From: Trichostrongylus colubriformis
Taxonomy: Eukaryota; Nematoda; Chromadorea; Rhabditida; Trichostrongylidae
NCBI GenBank assembly: GCA_963978905.1
Contig: OZ022256.1
Coordinates: 9,717,501 to 9,781,500 of the forward strand
Direction of reading: 5' to 3'
DNA: 64,000 nt
A program made the translations under genes and the position numbers. Positions 12,417-22,835 of this stretch are shown one piece after another (within the stretch, counting starts at the first letter, position 1; each line of letters opens with the position of its first letter). The notes under the pieces are model-generated. The model had not been told where the DNA came from, ran no database searches, and saw nothing but the letters and a program-made list of their open reading frames with translations.

Positions 12417-15400
12417 TTATCCGCCTAATGAGTTTTCGTTTCCGAGCATGGAAGTGCGTGGCCTGTTGTTATTTTCCAGCTTTGTATATCCTTCGCTGAT
12501 GCATGGGGCAAACTTAGGGACATCTCATTTGAGAACACCTTCTAGCAGATGCTCCATTTAATCGAAAAGGGGCATTCAAAGATACATTTTTGAATTTGTA
12601 ATATCCTTCGCAGAGTTCTTCAAACAGCTCAGTATGTTGAACGTCTGCCGCTCCTTCACTTCTCTCGAAGGAGATACTGCCTCAATATTCACTCACTAAG
12701 TGTCCCAGCGAAACTTCTGAGTAAGGTGAAATGTATGCACAAACATTTGATGCTTTCCATACTTTAAAATATCATTATACTAAGAGCTGATCAGGTGAGG
12801 GAGTTCCCTCGTCAGTACACTACGTACGCACTGTTTCAGAAACTTTTCTGCTCGTTTTTTTTTTGTATTTATACGTCATGTTCTGAAAGTTACGAATTAC
12901 GCTTGAAAGTTATGTTGCGGCCCATGTAAGTATACAGACTACGTAGAGAAGGATACGTTGAATTCGATTTCTGTAAACAGCACTAACCTGATGCCATAGT
13001 ACACGAAAAAATTGGTTGTAGTCGCGAAGGTAACCAGAAGTGCCGAAAGAAGTCCGGGTTGAATAAATTGAATATTGAGATAGGAACCAGCCACAGCAAA
13101 CAGCGTAGCACCGAACCAACCAATTACCATTGTGAGACTGATTACAATGAGAGATCGATAAATGTGCTTCATGTTATCTCGACCTTAATTAGTGCATTCT
13201 TATAAGAACATCCCTCTACGAATATTCCGTCCTACTATATATAATCGGCTGAGTGTGTCTGTTGGTGTGTTGTCTGTGTGTGTTTGACCGGATATTCATA
13301 TCTCCCGTCGCAGCAAAGCTGGAACTCCGAATTTTTAAAGTGATAAGGGGGAAGGTAAGGGGATCCGTAGTGATAGCAACTGACAAGGACTGATAAGGAG
13401 CCTCGAAAGTAGCGAAGATAGGATCCTGGATTTTAGCAGTTGGACTGGCGCACACTACTGGCGCGTCACACATGGATGCAAAATGAGCTTTATCGATATC
13501 GACTGATGAGAAAGGACGGGATTGATGGGAAAAGTTTCGTTTTCTGTTTCCGTTTTCGCGAAGACCCTGCTTCTGCCAACCGTTCGAACGATGATACTAA
13601 TCCATTGGTACGATCAAGCCAATCAGCACGCATCCATGTATGGCGCGCGCAGTAGTGTGCGCCAGCCCAACAGGTGTTAGGTGAACCCTCTACATAAATA
13701 CTAACTAAGCGGCTAACACGCGAGCGAAATACAAATCCCAGTGATTCAAAGCCATGCCTTCGGCTAGCGTGTTGTGCACAGCACAACGTGAGACGTTTCC
13801 TCCAAAAGCGAATTATCAGCTCTCATGCGGACAGCATGAAGCGCTGGAGCCGATAACGACAAGGAGCCGTAAAACTACAGGAGATGGCACGTGCTGTAAC
13901 AAGCTATTTTTCACCAGCTATGAGCGTGAGTAGGTCGATCAGAATTGTTCATTGCTAGGAACTTTACTCGCTACCCATTACTATCAGCTTCAGCACGTTG
14001 TCTATAAAATTTTCACCAGCATTGCCCTCCCCTCGTAGTGTTAGATTACCCATTTACGGACCTGTACCCAAAAGCCAAAGTATTGATCAGTAGTTTCAAT
14101 CTATAAAACTTGTCTTATGCTTTTGTGTTCACCTGTTGCTGTGGTGCAATAATCGTTATTTCCCTCTCATATATGGCAGGATATTCTCAGTCTCAATGCT
14201 CTCTCACATCGAGCTGCGCATCCTCGATTTTGGCTCCGCTCTCCTCGACGTCAGCCCATTACCCATGAGCAGCATTCGCTCCCTGACACTCATTCATATA
14301 CAAGCTTCGCCCAAAACCGAAAAAGCTTCGCTCACTGCTAAATCCTGTTTTCCTTTAACTTCAGCTTCATCTATCTATCCTACTTTTCCCACTCCCTTGT
14401 CCACTTTTCTCTGGTTTCTAAATTCTAATTTTTCTCTCTTCTAAAAAATTTTGCAGTGCGCACCATCCGATTAATAATACGTTTCGCCCATTTTGGGTAG
14501 AGCTCTGCTCACATGAAGTACGTGCAACGTAGCTTTGACTCTCTCTACCTATTTTTTCACTCTACACCGCTCTTGGACTTAGTTTGGGCACTTCCCATTC
14601 GGGGGACACTCCTCCCACTGTGCACGGACCTCTTTCATGACTTTCACAAACTCATCACTGACCTCATCTCATCTTTTACTCCAATTGACAATTTACGGTC
14701 TGACAATAACGATCGGACATTTTATTGCAGGCCCTGCTCGCCACGGACAGAGGCTGACCTAGCTTATATGTGGTCCTTACTTCTTATCCCACCTCCTACC
14801 CATTCCAAGCTTATCTCTGTCTCTACAGGCTGTTTTTCCTAAGATCTCTAATTTCATGACACACGATGGGATGGAGGGGAAAAAGGACGGACGTATAGTA
14901 ACGTAAAGAAAGGCAGACAAAGCGCTTTATATATACAGTGTACGGCAAAAGTATTGACCTCCTCACAAAGATACCATACTAGGAAGGAGAGGGGTATCGC
15001 CGTAAGTTTCACAGGCATATGTCAACAAACAGCTCGAACGATCATATCATAAAATGCTCCCAGAATTCGAAAGTATCTCCCTTGAATTAGGCACAATGAC
15101 AAATAGGGAGAGGAAAAGCACCTGCCGTGGGTCGCAGCCTGTCTAGGGACAAATCGTCGCATGCTCTCGTAGGAATAGCCTTATAAGCAGCTACTGAATT
15201 GTGAGGTGCACCGAAGGCTTTGTGCTCCAAGAGTGACAACGGAATGGGCGAGTAGCTTAACACTGGAGCAGTCAGGGGGGAGGGCGCTGCTGTGAAACGC
15301 TGCGGCAGAGTACCGGAACTGCTCAAATCCGGCGATATTCGAATAGAAACCAGTCTGAAGAACTAACTCAACGATGTCATCAGGAGGCGCCCATTCCTAG

Positions 15401-18400
15401 ACAATACTTCACATCGGTACCCAGTTCGGATGAGTTGTAGCACAAAGACGTCGCGACCCGCAAGGCGTGATTGCACCAACAGTGGTCCCAGAGCAGTCTC
15501 AACGACTTCATCATGCTGCAGCAATTACCACCAAACAGCATGAATCTTAAGCCGCTTGACACTCCTCATAAAGTATCTCAGAAAGCGAAGCTTGCTCTAC
15601 TCCTCACCGCTTATTCGTTTCTCTTAAGTTGGCTGTGATGAAAGTTAAGGACGATTTATACACCTGCTTTCGACGACAACCGCTCTCCCTCACGGAATAC
15701 ATGGGAATGTACGAGCCAGAGTCGATCCTGTCAAGCTTTTAGGATACATTATGAAGTTTTTGTTTATCGTCTATACTTTAATCAAAATTCATCCTTTGTT
15801 TTTTTTTCTGGTCGAAATGGTGACACTTTGTCTACGGTCAATAATTTTACCATAGTCTTTGGTAGGGATGCTGGTCATGGAACGCTGAAATGAAGCACTG
15901 GCATTATGGGAGTCGTAGATTGCTCTCTTATCTCAAAAGAAGCAAAAACTTACTCATTGCGAGTTTCTTCATTGAGCATAGAAGAAGGGTATAACAAACA
16001 ACTGTCAAGGCGATGATTACCATCATAGCGTTCTGGAGGAATTCCCGGACTGCACCTGTGATGGGTGTCCAAGTTCCACAGAGGACGTATCTGTAAGATC
16101 AGAAATTGCAGTGACGAAGTGAAGAGGTGCCGATGAAAGACCACAGATAAAGTGATTTTCGTCGACACGATGTACAAAGCAACGTTTGCGAAATGGAGCA
16201 AGCATGCTGATCGTTCTGCGAGCAAAGTTACGCAGATTACGAACAGTCTTATTCTCCCTGGTACTGGAATGAACAGCCTCGAAGTCCCTCACATTTTCAC
16301 AAGTGTTTATCGGGAACAATGGCTGTGATAATTTGGTCGTATGTTGATTATGAAAAAGCGCAAGTGCTGAAAACCGAAATGAACTGGGAAAAGAGCTCAG
16401 AAGTGAATTTCTTCCCCTCATATGCATGTTAGCCGTAGAATCTTCCTCTGTCATAACTATTGCCTACGTACTCCATGGAAGTCTGGCGTCACAGCCGCTG
16501 TCGATGACGACGGAAGGCAGAGCCGCCAAGGGTGCAGAATACGAATACAGTAAGAAGATGATCGAGGCCACGCATTTCTTTGTTGTGTGTCCTTCATACG
16601 CAGCACATTGCTGCGTGAAATGTTATAAAAGAGCCTTCGTGGACATTGTTAGGTTGCTTCTCACGCGTCAAGCTGGAGGGAAAGGAGCTTCGGTGGATAG
16701 GTAATACTCGGTATTGCGAATAGTTGTTGTTAAGCCTCCGAACATCATCGTCTGACACTTAGAGATTCAAATCTGCTTATAATCTCTGCCCACTGAAACG
16801 GGATGCCTTTTTAAATTAGGGATTGTTGGGATAAATATGAAAAGGAAATCGAAGTGCTCAGTAGTACATAGTGAAGAAAAAAGGAGCGAAACGGTCGAAA
16901 ATCAGAGAAATAAGATCCTGTTCCCACCGTTGATCCCGGAAGCCAGTCACGATGAAAAAGGGGCGAGCCACATTGAGACGGGTGGCAGCTGCTGAAAAAG
17001 GCATCTCCTCCGAAGCTCGGAGGCGCTCCTTTCACCGTGAATTTTGCCACATATAATCTTCTTAGGCCTCTAGCCTTGATTTGCGTGGCTCATTTTGGGA
17101 AGTTTTCTTCACCACAATACCTCTATCACATTCACTTTGAAAACTTTCGTTACTCACTGTACCCAAATCACCGCCTTTAAATGTTACAATAATCGCCTAT
17201 CTACCCTTCATTACCAACTCCTTATTTGTACCCCAATAGGGAACAATAACAAATGGCTGTGAGCACCCGATCTACGTCTATGCAGTGATAATCATGCTCT
17301 ATAACTTCTCATTCCCTCCCTATGATCTCTTTCTTTGAGAGGGCCCAGCTTTATTTGAGCTACTTACTTTTTTACCCATGCACTAGCTGTCCCATACTTG
17401 GTCCGACCTTTGCAATTTGTTCTTCAAGTAAAAGTTCCGAATTTTGCGACGGACAGACAGACGGTTAGACAGAAAGACAGACTAAGCCGTTTAGACTAGA
17501 TCCGCGATCCAACTTCTCCCCGCGTCTGCGCCATTTGGGCTAGGTTGGGTGGGGTCTTTGCTCTACAGATTACATTCATTCCTTTCATTCATTTCCTTCC
17601 GGTCTTTGTAGGTTGCCCTTCAAGTAGTTCTGAATATCGTAACAGATAGACAAACAATCAGACAGAAAGGTAGACAGACTAAAACTACCTATTGGGGACT
17701 AAACCGGCTGGACTGACTCCGTAAGGGAAGACAGAGCTACTTTACTGAAGAATAGCTGCTTAACCAATAGGAAATGAGTCACTCGCGGTGATTACACTTC
17801 CTGGGTCCTGTAAGCTCAAATCTGCACACTCAACCGATCAATATTGATCGGTAGCCTAAGTCAAAACCATTGGGTTCAATCCCAGCCGAGGCAAAAAACG
17901 ACGCCTTGCAGGAAGCTTCAGAAAATGGAGACGTTACCAGCGTCAAGCCCAGGTTGACAGGCCGGCTGATTAAAAGAGCTCGTCACATTGAATATGTCCG
18001 GAAATCGCATAAGAAAAAGCCAGAACGTCACCCGGAAGTGAAGCGCAGAACCCCTGCCCGAGTTCTGTGGTCAGTATGCGTGAGCTACCGAGGGGTGAAC
18101 GATCTCGGCTGAGGAAGTCACTACAAATAGAGACTCTGAAGTAGGATCACTTAAGCCCAGAACACTTTGATACCTACAAACGCTGCAAGAGGCTTGCCAA
18201 AGCAGCTGTGGCCGAAACAAGAGGAATGCCTTGTACGAAGTTGGTTGGGGAGGCAGAAAAGTTCGTCTTAAGGCTGGTAAAGAAAGACACGAGTCACATC
18301 GGACATCGGAGTGGTGAAGGCGGTGAAGGGCAGCGAGACCATGCCGGGGAAATCAGTCTAGATCAAGAGGAAAAGGCTGGAGTACTTCGATGGGCTTCCA

Positions 18401-20472
18401 AACAAAGAGTTCCCTCGTAAGGAAGGCCAGTAGAAGGAGGCTACTGCTGGTCGCATCCTCCCTTGGACAGCGGAAGAAGTTCACCAAGTGGTGGTAAAAA
18501 TGAGAACGGAAATATCGCCTGTCCACATGGGGTACCATTAGGGGCATGAAAGGTACCAGGAAAGTTCGGGGTAGAGTGACTTACACGCTTGGTCAACTTG
18601 GTGTCGACCAGAGGATAAATTTCGGATTCATAAAGGACCAGTACGATCAATCCCATATTCAAGCAGAAGGGGGAAGCGAAGGAATGCTCCAACATTCCCC
18701 AGGAGCAGTTCGGGTTCATTCCTGAACGGTTTACCACGAATGCCATTTTCATCCTTAGACAAGTGATGGAAAAGTACCGTGGAAAGCGTCAGTCCTTCTA
18801 TCTAGCCTCCCTGAACCTTATAAAGGGCTTTGACGGTCTACCATCGGAACGCGCTTCGAAAACGCAGATACCAGAGCACCCGGTCTCCCTTATACAGGAC
18901 ATGTACGACAGAAGGGTCCGATTCTTTTGCATGACAACGCCCGCGCACACTTTTTACAAATCACTATTCATAAATTGTACGAATTGGGGGTTGAGTTCTA
19001 CCTCACCCGTCATATTTTCCAGACTTTCCACCAACCGACTATCACCTTCTCGAATATTTTCAGAACTTCCTTACTGGAAAATACTTCATCAATCAGGATC
19101 AGGCGAAAAAGCTGTTCTGGATTTCGTGGATTCTCGACCAATCAGTTTTTTTTTGTGGATTTATCGACTGGTGTCACACTGGCAAAAGTGTGTTGATTTG
19201 AACGGTATTTAATTCGAATAAATACTGTGAATATGAAAGTTATCATCGTTTCAATGAAACACTCATGCTGGGAACTATCCGAACAACTCAATACGTTCAG
19301 ATTCGTTCAGGTTCGCGGGCAGATCTCTTCTAACTGCTCTGTTAAAATACGCTTCACCACAGCTTTTTCCTGCGACACCTGGGTTACTTATGGAGTCTGA
19401 TCAAGGACTCAAATCTGAGGGTTACGCTATAACGCAAGCCGCCCATGGTGGACATAGCTCCCTTGGTCTGATGCGCTCCGTGCTTTTTGGCCTGCCTCTA
19501 CTCGTTCCTATTGTAGGAACGTAAGCGAGAACATAGATTTGAGCCCGGGCAATCTAGCGAGAGTTTCTCTATAGTGTACGGAGCTGCGCTCAGTTCTTAT
19601 GTGCTCCGTAAATTTTGGCCTGCACAGACGGACAGTTAGACATCCAAACAAACACACCAGACACTCAATTGAAGAACCAGCTGCAGTCACCAACTATTTT
19701 CCGCTTGGTCCTTCTATATGTATCACATTACCACTATTGATGTAGAAATCTCTAAGAAATGCACAGCTTACTCGCTCGACGTGCAGTCAGTAATAATCCA
19801 TGCTTCCGTGAATAGTGCGAAAATAAGCGCGGAGAGGATGTGCGTGCATGTGTATGGCCCAAAGTAATCTTCGGTAAGAGATATGCTGAAACATCGTGAA
19901 ATTAGGCACAGTGAAATGATTATCCAAAAAAAAGGAAATTCAAAAACAAGGTTCATGCCATTGCGTACCTTCGATTTACTCTCATACCCCCTTTATTTCG
20001 GTATGCTATATATACCACAGGATACCATATGATCGTGCAAGTATCGAGTTACAAATTTTTATCACTGAGATCTCACGCACTTTTCCAGTCCTATTTTGTG
20101 TACTAGTGGATCCACAAACGGCAGCGCGTTCTACACTGTTTTGCGGTTTTTGCTTACGTCTCACCGTTGTGAGACCTGCTTGACTTCACTATTCCTAGAG
20201 GATACATCAAAAGTAATGCTTAAAGCCTCATGAAACTTGAATGTATAATTTGTGCTTCGCAAAAATTCTTAGTATTTTGAACTCTCTGAAGATTGTTGTT
20301 CCTCCGGTTATCTCAGAAAACGCAACAGCAAATAACTCACTAGAACGTCCGAGTGGACATCAAACGATCAAGTGCAACACTGAAGAGCAGTTCAAGTGTA
20401 AATGACACGCCTATTGTCGGAATCGTTTGCCAATAACAGCATATATCGTTCCGCAGCTGATGGTCTTCAACA
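12417..20472 (-). CDS. srsx-like 7TM chemoreceptor, copy B (TM3 to C-terminus; 5' exons not found)
   Basis: Five exons align one-to-one with copy A and have identical lengths except the last: 20472-20341, 19885-19772, 16090-15954, 13183-12988 and 12495-12417 (stop 12417-12419). They join in frame into 218 residues without internal stops. The DRL motif after TM3, the Cys before TM5, GWFG in TM6 and NFFVYYGI in TM7 are retained. The C-terminal tail stops about 23 residues earlier than in copy A. Introns 2 and 3 (3681 and 2770 bp) hold the RTE/mariner chimera, and the satellite fragment plus inverted-repeat element, respectively. Intact frames in both copies, despite heavily altered introns, suggest selection after duplication. 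TM1-TM2 exons were not located in this copy either. Confidence 0.75.
13210..13436 (-). repeat. Single reversed copy of the 145-bp minisatellite unit
   Basis: Reverse complement of the unit that is tandemly repeated at 35041-35755. It shares the words CGAGGCTCCTTATCAG, AGTTGCTATCACT and GATATGAAT, and is followed by the same GTGTGTCTGT/ATATATA tail seen beside that array. It is present only in duplication copy B, so it arrived after the duplication or was lost from A. Confidence 0.7.
13439..13671. mobile_element. Short element with about 40-bp terminal inverted repeats
   Basis: Left arm includes CTGGCGCACACTACTGGCGC and CATGGATGC; the right arm is its reverse complement with a few changes. 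The interior (about 150 bp) is non-coding. It lies in the copy B-specific insertion, in intron 3 of the srsx-like gene. A clear target-site duplication was not seen. MITE-like. Confidence 0.7.
16735..17045. repeat. Dispersed repeat also found at 33010-33340
   Basis: Shared landmarks with 33010-33340 are CCTCCGAACATCATCG-type sequence, an AAACGGTC block, the CCACCGTTGATCC block and GGCGCTC near the end. Part of it (about 5530-5650) is also in duplication copy A. The middle resembles the TTAA MITE family (GCTCAGTAGTA, GAAACGGTCGAAAA), so it may be a diverged member. Confidence 0.5.
18180..18908 (+). mobile_element. RTE-clade non-LTR retrotransposon fragment (ORF2 linker to RT)
   Basis: Plus-strand frames read through the linker before the reverse transcriptase: KAAVAETRG, then LEYFDGLPNKEFP, then WTAEEVHQVVVKM. 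These lead into the RT domain: QEQFGFIPERFTTNAIFILR, then VMEKYRGKRQSFYLASLNL, ending at LIQDMYD. The order and spacing match RTE-type endonuclease/reverse transcriptases of nematodes. Stops and frameshifts interrupt it, and the YADD active-site part is absent because the sequence switches to mariner at about 18909. It is dead and specific to duplication copy B. Confidence 0.75.
18909..19215 (+). mobile_element. Mariner (cecropia/Hsmar1-type) 3' transposase fragment
   Basis: Starts at KGPILLHDNARAHF (second catalytic aspartate). It continues through a frameshifted segment with PTDYH (third aspartate) to the C-terminal SHWQKCVDLNG, the typical end of cecropia-type mariner transposases. The N-terminal half and both TIRs are missing. 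It is fused directly to the RTE fragment upstream. Confidence 0.75.
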
Positions 20473-20949
20473 CTGAAATAAGTAGTCTAATTTTGTCTCA
20501 AAAAACTTAAAAATACAGCTGCGGTTCCATTGTTGACATGCGCAACATATTAGTGGTCATTCATGTTGGTTCTGTTCACTTTTTTGCTATGGGAACGCAA
20601 TCGCTCTGAAAAATCAGTCAGAGCATTTCCGAATAAATAAATTTTTATCTTTCTACACCCTTTTTCCCTCTCCCCACTATTTGATAATAGCGTCGCAAGA
20701 AAACTGTGCTGGTTTCGAGGCAATAAATCACTATTCCACTTTTGCTCCTCTTTGACGTTCGATACTTGTCTGTCGCAACAGGATGCGCTACATTGATCAA
20801 AGTAGATGGTCTTAATATAGCTCATGCGCTGAGGATAACGCTGATTTGAGGTTTCCCGTTGGAGCTGCACGAGTATTTTGTCGACAGTTTTTGCAGCATG
20901 CGATGAGATCGCTATGCGATTGGATGAATTAACCTCTATTACTCAGTGC

Positions 20950-21490
20950 TGTTGGCCCTTTCTGCAAATACTTCTTACACTTATTTATTCATAAGTAGCT
21001 GCAGACATTGCCAGAGATCTCCCATTTTATACCCTTATAGACAGATGTCGAGGCAATTTTGGTTTACGATGAGCACTTGCGGTAGAGGATCACTGTGCAA
21101 GTTGCAGTTTGTACAGATTGCCGCAGTGGCACACTCGACACTTGGCATCGCACCAAGCGTAACCAGTAAATATGTGATTTGGAATTAATTGTCAATTTGA
21201 AGGCAATTTGTAATTCACTCAGAGTGTTTCACTCAAAATGGATTCGTTTAGCTTATGCACCCTTTCAATGTTTCACTTGTTTGTTGTTGTTTGTGTTTCT
21301 GTGGTATCACATCAACATGAATGAATGTGACAAACAAGAAGCTAATGACAGTTACGTCAGCCCTTCTCTTGCAGCCTGTTTTTTTTGCAGTGATGCGCGG
21401 GAAATCTCAAATAAGTTCACGGTGTTGCGCTCACGATTTTCATTACCAATTACCCAACCCAACCTCGATTAATCTCTATGAGCTCTTGTA
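20950..21490. repeat. Dispersed repeat, duplication partner of 6880-7420
   Basis: Paralogous to 6880-7420 and related to 41160-41620. No intact reading frame is shared between the copies. Confidence 0.5.
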
Positions 21491-22354
21491 GTGGCTTCAT
21501 GAGCCTCATCCGACTTTATTTCCGAGTAAAACGACAGAAGAGCTGATGGTCGAACGTCTGTTTGTGCGTCTCGTCGATAGCGTGATATGAAAAATAAATA
21601 AATCGTGAAATCGTGGAAAAAATCGGGTGGTGTAAAGAACCGATATCGAAACTATTCGCTGTAACAATTTTCAGAAAAACTTCCACCAAATACCTATGTT
21701 CTTATGAATGAATATCTCTGATCAAACTTGAATGTGGTACCTCGCAATACACACATTCACTTTGTTTACCATGTCTTCCAACTGCAAACCAACAAATTTT
21801 TTAAAGGTCTCCGAGGTTATCTGAAAAAATCAGTAAATTCGGTTTGCTATAGTGAGTTCCTTCTAGAACGCCTATGAAGTGGCCAATTCAGCGATCTATA
21901 TACATATTCTGCTAAGCTCCCTCCGAAATAATTCGTAACAAAAAACGCCGCGAAAATTCAGAGAGAGACCTTGAATTGCTACGTCATTCCTGCAACTTTT
22001 CATGTTGCAATAAAGACAATTTTCTATGAGCGGCTCTGCAAAAATGGTGGAATGCAAAAGCTTGTTTGCTCCATATTTCGACCGTAATTACGGGTTGCTT
22101 GAATGACCGTGTGGAAAGGCACCTTTATGCCTCCCTATTATCTCCGATAGCGTTAACGCTGCAATACACAGCGCTGTTGTTCGAGCACAGTTACAGAATG
22201 GTGTTATATTAGTGAACACCTCTAATGACAACATCAGGCGTCAACTTGTCCACAACAGACTGTACAATAGTCAATGCATAACGCCAAACTGCATTACTTG
22301 CCCTTACGAGAAACCAGGAGATTGTGAAGAGGTTGGTGTAATTTATGAGCCTAA

Positions 22355-22785
22355 AGGGTGGAAAGGGTGAATTTGGTAGACTTGGAATGAAAGTAGGGGT
22401 GCTCAGCAAAGGGTGGTGGAGAAAGCACAAGACAAATCGTCGAAGAGCCAGTGAAATAGGAACCCTCGAAGAGTGGTGCGGGAAGGAGGAGAGCCTTTCT
22501 CCCCTCCTTCCCGCACCACTCTGCGTAACTAGCCGGTATAGGCTGCACACGACGCAGAAGGTGAATCAGCCGGCTGCGAACGTTGTCACGCTTTCGCCAG
22601 CAACTCGTCCAGTTGGAATGGAAAGGAATGCAGGATGACACGCCGTGCTACGGGGTCGTGATAAGACTCGAAGGCGCGCTTTCCCAGTTAGAGTTTCGCC
22701 ACACATCACCTTTTCTGAAGTAAAAAGCCTGTTCTGGAAAACATGTATTCACAGTTTTGAGTTACTCTTTAACCCTCTCTTTACC
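22355..22785. mobile_element. TTAA-type MITE inserted in the Penelope-like fragment
   Basis: Internal sequence follows the 4044-4425 element: AAGGGTGAATTTGG, GTAGGGGTGCTCAGCAAA and GCCGTGCTACGGGGTCGT. The right flank is TTAA (22786-22789). The left flank reads CTAA (22351-22354), apparently a mutated TTAA. Removing the insert restores the Penelope-like reading frame across a GAG-TTA-AAG join. It contains a perfect 20-bp hairpin (22470-22522). Confidence 0.75.
22470..22522. other. Perfect 20-bp hairpin inside the MITE
   Basis: Left arm AGAGTGGTGCGGGAAGGAGG (22470-22489) and right arm CCTCCTTCCCGCACCACTCT (22503-22522) are exact reverse complements around a 13-base loop. Confidence 0.85.
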
Positions 22786-22835
22786 TTAAAGTGCAGGGCT
22801 TGTAATAGCACGTACATTGGGGAGACAGGATTAAG

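Larger units (their letters stand above)
11044..22270. repeat. Segmental duplication, copy B
   Basis: Partner of 112-8165 in the same orientation, about 10.9 kb away. It is longer because of insertions absent from copy A: 13205-13671, about 16830-19660, and extra sequence near 11140-11390. It contains the second srsx-like gene. The right end diverges inside a Penelope-like fragment. Confidence 0.85.
22220..22835 (+). pseudogene. Penelope-like element GIY-YIG region, split by a MITE
   Basis: The first part (22226-22349) reads NIRRQLVHNRLYN, a TPNCITCPY cysteine motif, then GDCEEVGVIYE. The second part (22786-22835) reads LKCRACNSTYIGETG, the start of a GIY-YIG nuclease domain. Together they match the zinc-linker and endonuclease junction of Penelope-like elements. 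The two parts are separated by a 431-bp insert at a TTAA. Downstream the frame ends in a stop (TAG near 22836) and decays. A shorter homologous remnant is at 8090-8155. Confidence 0.7.
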
